Positions 8,640 to 15,723 of a stretch of 64,000 nt of DNA are shown here, one piece after another. Below the pieces are notes generated by a model that saw nothing but the letters and a program-made list of their open reading frames with translations, did not search any database and was not told the DNA's origin. The translations under genes were made by a program, and so were the position numbers. The stretch comes from DSWT01 sp036845725 (GTDB lineage Bacteria > Chloroflexota > Anaerolineae > B4-G1 > SLSP01), in the NCBI GenBank assembly GCA_036845725.1, contig DAIUDK010000002.1, positions 46,970-110,969 on the forward strand, given 5' to 3'. Each line of letters begins with the position of its first letter. Positions within the stretch are counted from its first letter, which is position 1.

Positions 8640-8703
8640 TTACGAATTACAAATTACAAATCACGAACGACGAATGACTACACGACTATACGACTAAAGA
8701 CTT
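8640..8703 (+). repeat. Short-period tandem tract between permease B2 and the first ATPase
   Basis: The spacer is built of near-copies of AATTACA and ACGACTA (ACGAATTACAAATTACAAAT, then several GACTA units). It carries no clear gene or terminator. It belongs to a family of such tracts scattered through this window. Confidence 0.6.
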
Positions 8704-9687
8704 ATGGAAACGTTAGTTACGATTCAGACTAAAGACCTGGTGAAGCGGTTCAAAACGCGGCAAGGCGACGTCACGGCGGTGGACGGTGTCACGCTGCAAG
8801 TGCGCCAGGGTGAAACCTATGGCTTGATCGGGCCGGACGGCGCGGGCAAGACGACGACGACACGCGTAATCCTGGGCTTGCTGCGTCGCACATCCGGGGA
8901 GAGCCGCATTATGGGCTTCGACTCGATGCGCGACACCTACGCCATCCGCGAGCGTGTCGGCTACATCGCCCAGCAATTCTCGCTGCCGCCCGATATGACC
9001 GTGATCGAGAACATGCAGTTCTTCGCGCAGGTGCAAGGCGTCAACCCGCAGGATCAGAAACGCCGCATCCCGGAGCTGCTGGAATTCGCCGGTCTGACTC
9101 AGTTTACCAAGCGTCTGGCCGGGCGGCTTTCCGGCGGGATGAAAAAGAAGCTGGCGCTGGCGTGCAGCCTCGTCCACGAGCCGCGCGTCGTGATGCTCGA
9201 CGAGCCAACGCTCGGCGTGGACCCGGTCAGCCGCCGCGAATTCTGGAACCTGCTGGGCAACCTGCGCGCCGAAAAGGGGCTGACCATCTTCGTCTGCACG
9301 CCCTACATGGACGAAGCCGAACGCTGCAACTGGGTGGGCCTACTCTACCAGGGCCGCCTCGTCGCCCACGACGCGCCACACAGGATCAAACAAATGGTGC
9401 CGGGCCAGCTTTTGGAGTTCACCCCTTCGCGCTTCGTCCCGGCGCAAAAGTTGGTCACAGACCTGGAAGGCGTCCTGGAAGTCCAGACCTACGGGCTGAT
9501 GCTCCACGTCTTCGTGGACGACATTGGCCGAAGGGAAACCGAAATCGAGACCGCACTCGCCGCGCAGGGCATCACCTGCACCGGCATGCGCCAGATTGAG
9601 GCGCGCATGGAAGAGGCGTTTATTTCATTGATCAAGAGGCAGTCCCAAGCCCAAAGTCCGAAGTCAGCACCTTCGACTTTGGACTGA
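8704..9687 (+). CDS. ABC exporter ATPase 1, switch histidine replaced by proline
   Basis: The 327-residue protein has Walker A GPDGAGKTT at 43-51, signature LSGGMKKKLALA and Walker B VVMLDEPT. At the H-loop, where the family reads THYMDEAE, this protein has CTPYMDEAERC, so the catalytic switch histidine is a proline. The sister ATPase downstream keeps the histidine. The pair may therefore work as a heterodimer with one weakened site, as known for several asymmetric ABC exporters. The last 15 residues (QSQAQSPKSAPSTLD) are encoded by a repeat tract and are unlikely to be functional. It lies after four permease genes in the same operon. Confidence 0.9.
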   Translation: METLVTIQTKDLVKRFKTRQGDVTAVDGVTLQVRQGETYGLIGPDGAGKTTTTRVILGLLRRTSGESRIMGFDSMRDTYAIRERVGYIAQQFSLPPDMTVIENMQFFAQVQGVNPQDQKRRIPELLEFAGLTQFTKRLAGRLSGGMKKKLALACSLVHEPRVVMLDEPTLGVDPVSRREFWNLLGNLRAEKGLTIFVCTPYMDEAERCNWVGLLYQGRLVAHDAPHRIKQMVPGQLLEFTPSRFVPAQKLVTDLEGVLEVQTYGLMLHVFVDDIGRRETEIETALAAQGITCTGMRQIEARMEEAFISLIKRQSQAQSPKSAPSTLD

Positions 9688-9706
9688 CGACTAACGACTA
9701 ACCGAC
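9641..9706 (+). repeat. Short-period tract encoding the ATPase 1 tail and spacer
   Basis: The tract contains CCAAAGTCCGAAGTC, an inverted CGACTTTGGACT, and several ACGACTAAC units up to the next start codon. The 3' end of the ATPase 1 gene lies inside it. Confidence 0.55.
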
Positions 9707-9707
9707 T

Positions 9708-10643
9708 ATGAACGAATACACAATCGAAGTCAACAATCTCAGCAAGAAGTTCGGCAGCTTCACCGCCGTGGACAACGTCAACTTCAACGTTCGCGCGGGA
9801 GAAGTCTACGGCTGGCTGGGGCCGAACGGCGCGGGCAAGACGACGACCATCCGCATGTTGCTCGGCTTGCTCACCCCGACATCAGGGGAAGCGCGCGTGC
9901 TCGGTTACAATCCCGCCACGCAGACCAAGTCGATGCAGGCGCTTGTCGGCTACATGTCGCAGCTCTTCACGCTCTACAACGACCTCACCGCCCGCGAGAA
10001 CATCCGCTTCTACGGGCTGGCCTACGGCCTCTCGCGCAAGCAACTGCGCCAGCGCCAGGCCGATATCCTGGAAATGGCCGGGCTGATCGGGCGCGAAAAT
10101 ACGCTCACGTCCAATCTCTCCGGCGGTTGGAAGCAGCGCCTCGCCTTAGGCTGTGCCATCGTCCACGAGCCAAAGGTCGTCTTCCTCGACGAACCGACCG
10201 CGGGCGTCGATCCCATTAGCCGCCGCGAGTTTTGGGGCCTTATCTACGCCATGGCGAAGAAGGGCGTGACGGTCCTCGTCACCACGCACTACATGGACGA
10301 AGCGGAACTGTGCCAGCGCGTCGGCTTCATCAGCCAGGGCAAGCTTATCGCGCTGGATACGCCGGAACAACTGAAGCAAACGCAGATGCGCGGCCACGTC
10401 CTGGAGATCAACACCGACAACGCGGATCGCGCGATGCGCGTGCTCAAGGCCGCGCAGGACAAGGGGCAATTGCCCTTCGAGGAAGTCGCGCTGTACGGGG
10501 CGCAGATTCACGCCGTCGTCCCCGACGCAGAGACGTTCAAAGCGCCGATCTGGACGCTGCTCAACACTGAAGGCATCGATGTCCACAGCATCGAGTGGAT
10601 CGCGCCCACCCTGGAAGATGTTTTTATATCGGCAGTGAAATAG
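9708..10643 (+). CDS. ABC exporter ATPase 2
   Basis: This 311-residue ATP-binding subunit has Walker A GPNGAGKTT, signature LSGGWKQRLALG, Walker B VVFLDEPTAGVDP and an intact H-loop TTHYMDEAELC. All motifs needed for ATP hydrolysis are present. It also carries the C-terminal extension (to EDVFISAVK) typical of DrrA and YbhF-like exporters. It should power the ABC-2 permeases encoded upstream, probably dimerising with ATPase 1. In E. coli YbhF two such domains are fused in one protein; here they are separate genes. Confidence 0.92.
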   Translation: MNEYTIEVNNLSKKFGSFTAVDNVNFNVRAGEVYGWLGPNGAGKTTTIRMLLGLLTPTSGEARVLGYNPATQTKSMQALVGYMSQLFTLYNDLTARENIRFYGLAYGLSRKQLRQRQADILEMAGLIGRENTLTSNLSGGWKQRLALGCAIVHEPKVVFLDEPTAGVDPISRREFWGLIYAMAKKGVTVLVTTHYMDEAELCQRVGFISQGKLIALDTPEQLKQTQMRGHVLEINTDNADRAMRVLKAAQDKGQLPFEEVALYGAQIHAVVPDAETFKAPIWTLLNTEGIDVHSIEWIAPTLEDVFISAVK

Positions 10644-10673
10644 AGACACAAACAATAACGTAGGAGTGAAAAA

Positions 10674-12200
10674 ATGAACCAGAAAAAACCAAGATCTAAA
10701 AAGATACTGCGTATCGTCCTGTTGATCTTCTTCTCACTGGGGCTGGTCGTGTTGATGTCGAAACAGACACAGGCAAGCCCCGAGTCGTGGCGCACGTTCT
10801 TCCAACAGCAAACGACAGCGCCGACAACGACCCTGAGCGCATCCGGCGTCATCCAGGCCGAGCAGATCAGCCTGGCCAGCGAGTTCGGTGGATTGATCGC
10901 CGCGATTCCGGTGGCGGAAGCAGAAAACGTCACCGCCGGACAGATCGTCGCCCAACTGGATACGGCGATGCTGGACGCCCAGATCGAGGTCGCTCAGGCG
11001 ATGGTCGACATGGCCGAAGCTGGATTGGCGCAGGCCAAGGCTGGGGCGCGCCCTGGTCAAATCGAAACCGCCAAAGCACAACTCGCCCAGGCACAGGTCG
11101 GAGAACTCCTGGCGCAACAGGCGGTCAGCGACACGCAAGTCCTGGTCGCCAACCCGCAGGATATCGACCTGCTCATCGCCGTTACCCGCGCGCAACTTGT
11201 CTCCGCCGAGCACCAGCTCGCACGGGCTGTCGCTCTCAAAGACGCTGTCGAACTTGGGAAAAACCAGTTCGAAAAGGCCTACCAGGATTTCAACGGCGGG
11301 GGGCGGCAGCGCTTCCCGGCCATGCAAGGCACCATCGACGACATCGCCGATGATCTGGAAGACCTTTTACCAGATCTGCCACCAATCGATCTGCCGCCAA
11401 TCGACCCACCCGAAATACCCGACGGGGACTACAACTACGGTGACTGGGAATTGATCATCGGTGACGGCGCCTATACGCTTTACAAATGGGTCAATATCGA
11501 TTTTCCGCTCGGCGCGCACCAACTGCCCAACCTGTGGTGGCAAGCATGGGTCGGCGTCAACGCCGCCGGTGCTCAGAAAGACGGCCTGGAAGCTAAACTC
11601 GCCGACCTCTACCGCCAGCGCGCCAATCCCCAGACAATGCAAACGCGCGCCGACGAAGCCCTGAGCGCGCAGGCACAGGTCGAGGCGCAGGTGACACTGG
11701 CGCAGGTACAGGTGGAGGCACTTGAATCGGGAGCCACGCCCGAACAGATTGCCGCCATCGAAGCACGCGTCAACCAGGCACGCAGCGGGCTGGCGTCCCT
11801 GCTGCGCCAACGCGAAATGTTCGCGCTAACCGCTCCCATCGACGGCATCGTGGTGGATATCATCATGCCCCCCGGTGAAGTCGCCGCGGCAGGCGCGACG
11901 CTGCTCACCATCGCCGACCTCAACAAACTGACACTGACCGTCTACGTGCCGCAGAACCAACTCGGTCAGGTCTACCTCAATCAGCCGGTGCAGATCACCG
12001 TCAATAGCTTCCCCGACCGCGTCTTCGAGGGCTACGTCAGCCGCATTGCCGACAGTGCCGAATTCACACCGCGCAACGTTGCCACCCAGGAAGAACGGGT
12101 AAACCTCGTCTTCGCCGTCGAGATCACAGTGCAGAATGAGGACAACGCGCTCAAGATGGGCATGCCGGCGGACGTCGTGATCGGGGCAGTGGAGCCTTAA
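10674..12200 (+). CDS. HlyD-type membrane fusion protein with an acidic proline-rich insert
   Basis: The 508-residue adaptor has an N-terminal membrane anchor (ILRIVLLIFFSLGLVVLM), a biotinyl-lipoyl half (SLASEFGGLIAAIPVAEAEN), a long helical hairpin and the second lipoyl half with beta-barrel (APIDGIVVDIIMPPGEVAAAG). Such proteins link an inner-membrane ABC pump to export. In the hairpin, about residues 218-300, is an unusual insert with repeated Pro, Asp and Ile (LPPIDLPPIDPPEIPDGDY) followed by a Trp-rich stretch; relatives such as YbhG lack it. TAGGAG lies before the ATG. It is followed directly by a second adaptor gene. Confidence 0.88.
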   Translation: MNQKKPRSKKILRIVLLIFFSLGLVVLMSKQTQASPESWRTFFQQQTTAPTTTLSASGVIQAEQISLASEFGGLIAAIPVAEAENVTAGQIVAQLDTAMLDAQIEVAQAMVDMAEAGLAQAKAGARPGQIETAKAQLAQAQVGELLAQQAVSDTQVLVANPQDIDLLIAVTRAQLVSAEHQLARAVALKDAVELGKNQFEKAYQDFNGGGRQRFPAMQGTIDDIADDLEDLLPDLPPIDLPPIDPPEIPDGDYNYGDWELIIGDGAYTLYKWVNIDFPLGAHQLPNLWWQAWVGVNAAGAQKDGLEAKLADLYRQRANPQTMQTRADEALSAQAQVEAQVTLAQVQVEALESGATPEQIAAIEARVNQARSGLASLLRQREMFALTAPIDGIVVDIIMPPGEVAAAGATLLTIADLNKLTLTVYVPQNQLGQVYLNQPVQITVNSFPDRVFEGYVSRIADSAEFTPRNVATQEERVNLVFAVEITVQNEDNALKMGMPADVVIGAVEP

Positions 12201-12221
12201 ATGTGGAGAAGGGAAACAACA

Positions 12222-13463
12222 ATGCCTAAAAAATACAGTTGGATTATTGCCTTACTACTGTTCGTCGTACCACTATCGAGCTGCTTGCAAACAACGGAGG
12301 CCAGCACAGGCGCGACGAATCGCGTCCACACGCCGTTGATCGCCTCCGGCACGATTCGCGCCCAGGAAATCCGCATCGCCAGCGAATTCGGCGGTCGCAT
12401 CGAATCCATCGCCGTCCAGGTAGGGCAGCAAGTGACTGCGGGCGATGCCCTCGTGACACTGGATGCGACGCCATGGTTGCTGCAACTTTCTCCGGCGGAG
12501 GCTGCTGTGGCCGCCGCCCAGGCCGACCTGGCGCTGCTCGAAGCCGGAGCGCATCCTGCGGAGATCGCTGCCGCGCGCGCCAACGTCGCATTGGCCGAGG
12601 CCCAGCGCGACGGCGCTTATCGGGCGTGGCAAAATGCGCTGGCTGCGGCGGAAAACCCCCAGGAATTAAATACCCAAATCGTCGAGGCGCGCACCCAGGT
12701 AGCATTAGCCGCCCAGGGTGCGGAACTCGCCAGAGCGCAGCTTGCCAACCAGGAGATGCTGCACGGCATCGCGCCCAAAGAGGGCGTTGAAAAGCAAGTG
12801 GCGGACCTTCAATTGATCGCCGCGCGAGAGGCGCTTGCCAGCGCAGAGGCCGATGAGCAGACGGCCCAAACGTTGCTCAATCAACTCTTACGCATCCGCA
12901 ACAATCCACTCGGCTACATTGCCCAGGCGAACGCCGCCGAAGGCCAGTACCACATCGCCGAAGCCGCCGTTGCTGTCGCGCAGACCAAACTCGATGACCT
13001 GCTCGCCGGTCCCTCCCCTGCAGAACTCGCCGTCGCCAAAGCGACCGTCCGCCAGGCCGAGGCCGAGGCCAACGTCCTGCGCAAGAAGATCGAACGCAGC
13101 ACCATCAGCAGCCCAATCAACGGCGTCGTGGTCGCGCGCGCTACCAATATCGGCGAGCTGGTCGCGCCTGCGGCGACGATCCTCACGCTGGCCGATCTGA
13201 ATGAGGTGACGCTGTACGTTTACGTGCCGGAGGGACAGATCGGTCACGTGCACCTGGGACAGGCGGCGAAAGTGACCGTCGATAGCTATCCGGGGCGCGT
13301 CTTTGATGGAAAAGTGGCCCGGATCGGTGACCAGCCGGAGTTCACCCCGCGCAACATCGCGACGACGGAAGAACGCCTCAATACCTTCTACGCCGTTGAA
13401 ATCCGGCTGGACAATGCGGATGGCGCGCTCAAATCGGGAATGCCGGCAGACGCACAGTTCTAA
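12222..13463 (+). CDS. HlyD-type membrane fusion lipoprotein
   Basis: The 413-residue adaptor starts MPKKYSWIIALLLFVVPLSS followed by Cys, a lipobox-like signal, so it is probably lipid-anchored. The lipoyl halves (IASEFGGRIESIAVQVGQQV and SPINGVVVARATNIGELV) flank a helical hairpin with Ala/Gln/Glu-rich heptads. ATG 12222 is chosen because GGAGAAGG lies about ten bases upstream; an ATG at 12201, right after the previous stop, is an alternative. It is shorter than its neighbour and lacks the acidic insert. It closes the exporter operon, and no outer-membrane channel gene is present. Confidence 0.88.
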   Translation: MPKKYSWIIALLLFVVPLSSCLQTTEASTGATNRVHTPLIASGTIRAQEIRIASEFGGRIESIAVQVGQQVTAGDALVTLDATPWLLQLSPAEAAVAAAQADLALLEAGAHPAEIAAARANVALAEAQRDGAYRAWQNALAAAENPQELNTQIVEARTQVALAAQGAELARAQLANQEMLHGIAPKEGVEKQVADLQLIAAREALASAEADEQTAQTLLNQLLRIRNNPLGYIAQANAAEGQYHIAEAAVAVAQTKLDDLLAGPSPAELAVAKATVRQAEAEANVLRKKIERSTISSPINGVVVARATNIGELVAPAATILTLADLNEVTLYVYVPEGQIGHVHLGQAAKVTVDSYPGRVFDGKVARIGDQPEFTPRNIATTEERLNTFYAVEIRLDNADGALKSGMPADAQF

Positions 13464-13497
13464 CCACACATAGACTGACGAAGCCAAAATGCAGGCC

Positions 13498-13560
13498 ATA
13501 GAGAGTACAAGGTACTGAGAGTTCTCTCTACAATCTCTGCGTACTCGGTGGCTATTTCGA
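13498..13560 (+). repeat. Short-period tract after the exporter operon
   Basis: The tract reads GAGAGTACAAGGTACTGAGAG, then TTCTCTCTACAATCTCTGCG and a GTACTCGGTGGC end. It has partial self-complementarity (GAGAG with CTCTC) and could fold weakly, but it has no T-run of an intrinsic terminator. Confidence 0.45.
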
Positions 13561-13572
13561 AAGGAGCAGATA

Positions 13573-13677
13573 ATGAACCTAATGACAAACATTCTGAGTT
13601 CAGTTTCCTCTACGCGCCAAAGAAATACGAAGTTCGAGAGCCGTAACCCGTTCGCCTGGCCTTTCGCAAGCACGTAA
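13573..13677 (+). CDS. Possible 34-residue small protein
   Basis: AAAGGAG lies seven bases before an ATG that opens a 34-codon frame (MNLMTNILSSVSSTRQRN and on to FAWPFAST). No domain or membrane segment is seen. The good ribosome site is the only support. It could be a leader for the lycopene cyclase gene 11 bases downstream, or a remnant of a lost gene. Confidence 0.25.
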   Translation: MNLMTNILSSVSSTRQRNTKFESRNPFAWPFAST

Positions 13678-13688
13678 CTTGTGGACAA

Positions 13689-14849
13689 ATGACAAAACAC
13701 TACGACCTCATCTTCGCCGGCGGCGGCGCCGCCGGCTTGAGCCTGGCACACCAACTCAGTCGCGGTGCGTTTGGCGACAAGTCAATGCTAATCGTCGATC
13801 CGGTGGTCAAAAACCGCAACGACCACACGTGGTGTTTCTGGACGACGACACCAACCCGGGTGGAGCCGGTTGTCTACCGCACGTGGGAGCGCCTGGGATT
13901 TTTCGGGGAGGATTTCGAGGCAACGTTCGATCTCGCGCCCTACCATTACCAGATGGTGCGCAGCAGTGACTTTTACCGCTATATGCGCGAGCATTTGGAA
14001 GGACTTTCCAATGTCGATTTTCTACTGGGGTCTGTCGAGCAGATCGTTGATGGGCCACAACAGGCCGAAATTATGGCCAACGAGCTTATCTTCAGCGGCG
14101 ACTGGGTCTTCGACAGCCGTTATCGCTCGACAGAGTACCGCCCGCTGAGCCCGCAACACCACTACCTCGCGCAGCACTTTCTGGGGTGGGAGATAGAGAC
14201 TCCGGATCCGATTTTCGATCCGCAGACGCCATGGATGTTTGATTTCCGCACGCCGCAACGTGGGGCGATGCGCTTTATGTATGTGCTGCCCTTCTCCGAA
14301 CGGCGCGCGCTGGTGGAGCACACGCTCTTTTCGGCGGGTCTGCTGCCGCAGACGGAATACGAGGTCGCCTTACGCGCTTACATCGGCGATGTGCTCGGGG
14401 TGAGGCAGTATCGCATCCTGGAGGAAGAACGCGATCTGATCCCGATGACGGATCACCCTTTACCCAGACGGGCCGGAGACCGCGTGATGAACATTGGGAC
14501 ACGCGGCGGGCGGGTAAAAGCTTCGTCGGGCTACGCCTTCCTGCGCATTCAGCAGGACGCCGCTGCCATTGCACGCTCGCTGCAGAAGCGGGGACACCCA
14601 TTCGACGTCCCCACCCCTCCGGCACGTTATCGGGTGTTCGACGCGATGCTGCTGCAAATTCTCTACCGGCGTGGCGATTTGGGCAAGCGCGTCTTCACCG
14701 ATCTCTTCAGGAAAAATCCCATCACGCGCATTTTCCGCTTTCTTGACGAGGAAGGTGGGGTCCGGGAAAATCTGCGCCTGATGGCTTCCGTTCCCTCGGA
14801 ACCTTTCGTGCGCGCATGGATCAAAACACAGTTGCTAAGGACGGTATAG
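13689..14849 (+). CDS. Lycopene cyclase (CrtY/CrtL-like flavoprotein)
   Basis: The 386-residue protein begins with a dinucleotide-binding motif DLIFAGGGAAGLSLAHQL, followed by the DHTWCFW segment typical of bacterial lycopene beta-cyclases. The central MRFMYVLPFSERRALVEHTL and the later GTRGGRVKASSGYAFLRIQ are also family hallmarks. The enzyme closes the ends of lycopene to make beta-rings in carotenoid synthesis at the membrane, using reduced flavin. No other carotenoid gene is adjacent. The ribosome site is weak. It meets the convergent dgkA-like gene tail to tail with a 15-base overlap. Confidence 0.88.
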   Translation: MTKHYDLIFAGGGAAGLSLAHQLSRGAFGDKSMLIVDPVVKNRNDHTWCFWTTTPTRVEPVVYRTWERLGFFGEDFEATFDLAPYHYQMVRSSDFYRYMREHLEGLSNVDFLLGSVEQIVDGPQQAEIMANELIFSGDWVFDSRYRSTEYRPLSPQHHYLAQHFLGWEIETPDPIFDPQTPWMFDFRTPQRGAMRFMYVLPFSERRALVEHTLFSAGLLPQTEYEVALRAYIGDVLGVRQYRILEEERDLIPMTDHPLPRRAGDRVMNIGTRGGRVKASSGYAFLRIQQDAAAIARSLQKRGHPFDVPTPPARYRVFDAMLLQILYRRGDLGKRVFTDLFRKNPITRIFRFLDEEGGVRENLRLMASVPSEPFVRAWIKTQLLRTV

Positions 14850-15221
14850 CCCCACCTCCGCCAGCAGCGGCGGACCGAGGATGATCAGCCCCACCACCAC
14901 CGAGGTCAACGCGATGACCAGCACTGCGCCGGCCGCTACATCTTTCACCAACTTGGCGAGTGGGTGATAGTCGGGACTGGCAAGGTCCACCAAAGCCTCA
15001 GCCGCGGTATTGATCATCTCGGTGACAAGCACCAGGCCAATCATCGAAACCAAAATCGCCCACGAGGTACCCGGTAAGCGCAGCCGTGCCCCCATTGCCA
15101 CAACTATCACTGCCATCACAAGATGAATGCGAAAATTGCGCTGTGTGCGAATGGCGTAAAACAGTCCTTCGCCCGCATACTTGAAACTAGCCCAAAGGTT
15201 GCCGTTACGTAAGGGACACAT
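14835..15221 (-). CDS. dgkA: Diacylglycerol kinase/undecaprenol kinase family protein
   Basis: This 128-residue membrane protein carries the family signature EMINTAAEALVDL followed by HPLAKLVKDVAAGAVL. It has three hydrophobic helices: about residues 35-52, 55-75 and 95-120. In Gram-positive-type bacteria this family phosphorylates undecaprenol, recycling the lipid carrier for wall and glycan synthesis. It follows ybeY closely, and the HD-ybeY-dgkA order is common in bacteria. GAGG ten bases before the ATG supports the start. Substrate is inferred from family only. Confidence 0.85.
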   Translation of the reverse strand: MCPLRNGNLWASFKYAGEGLFYAIRTQRNFRIHLVMAVIVVAMGARLRLPGTSWAILVSMIGLVLVTEMINTAAEALVDLASPDYHPLAKLVKDVAAGAVLVIALTSVVVGLIILGPPLLAEVGLYRP

Positions 15222-15234
15222 TAACGCAGCAACC

Positions 15235-15723
15235 TCATTCGGGGAGCGCTATATTTACGCCGAGCAACGTAAGGGCAGCGGTCTGCGCTTCCCACATCGC
15301 GGCCTTCTCTGCCGGTTCGGCGTGATCGTGGCCGAGCAAATGCAAAACGCCGTGAACTGCGAGAAGCTGCAATTCCTGCATCAATGTTCCACCAACAGCC
15401 TCAGCCTGCTCGCGCGCCCGGTCGATGGAAATGACGATATCGCCCAAATAACGGGGGAAATTACCGCCTCCGGCCACAAACGGCCCACGCGTGTCATCGG
15501 CAAAGGAGAGGACGTCGGTTGGTGCGTCAATGCCGCGGAAACGGTTGTTCAGGTCGCGCAAGGCCGCGTCGTCGGAGATGACGACCACTACCTCACACGC
15601 CTCACTTACGCCCTGCTGAGCCAGGGTCGCGGTCACCGCTTTGTGCAGCGGTTTGATGTCCAACGGGCCAACATGTTCCTCAACTTGAATATCCACAGTA
15701 TGACGCTTAACTCCGCTATGCAT
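15235..15723 (-). CDS. ybeY: Endoribonuclease YbeY (rRNA maturation factor)
   Basis: The 162-residue protein has the metal-binding signature HGVLHLLGHDH near its C-terminus and the conserved segment RGIDAPTDVLSFADD. YbeY is a zinc-dependent endoribonuclease involved in 16S rRNA 3' processing and ribosome quality control. Its start overlaps the end of the upstream HD-phosphohydrolase gene by eight bases, so the two are translationally linked. Length is normal for the family. Confidence 0.93.
   Translation of the reverse strand: MHSGVKRHTVDIQVEEHVGPLDIKPLHKAVTATLAQQGVSEACEVVVVISDDAALRDLNNRFRGIDAPTDVLSFADDTRGPFVAGGGNFPRYLGDIVISIDRAREQAEAVGGTLMQELQLLAVHGVLHLLGHDHAEPAEKAAMWEAQTAALTLLGVNIALPE

Noticed and set aside
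6575..8677. A 700-codon open frame on the plus strand across the permease genes
   Set aside because: It runs out of frame through three well-supported permeases, is Arg/His/Pro-rich and has no domain. It is a high-GC shadow frame.
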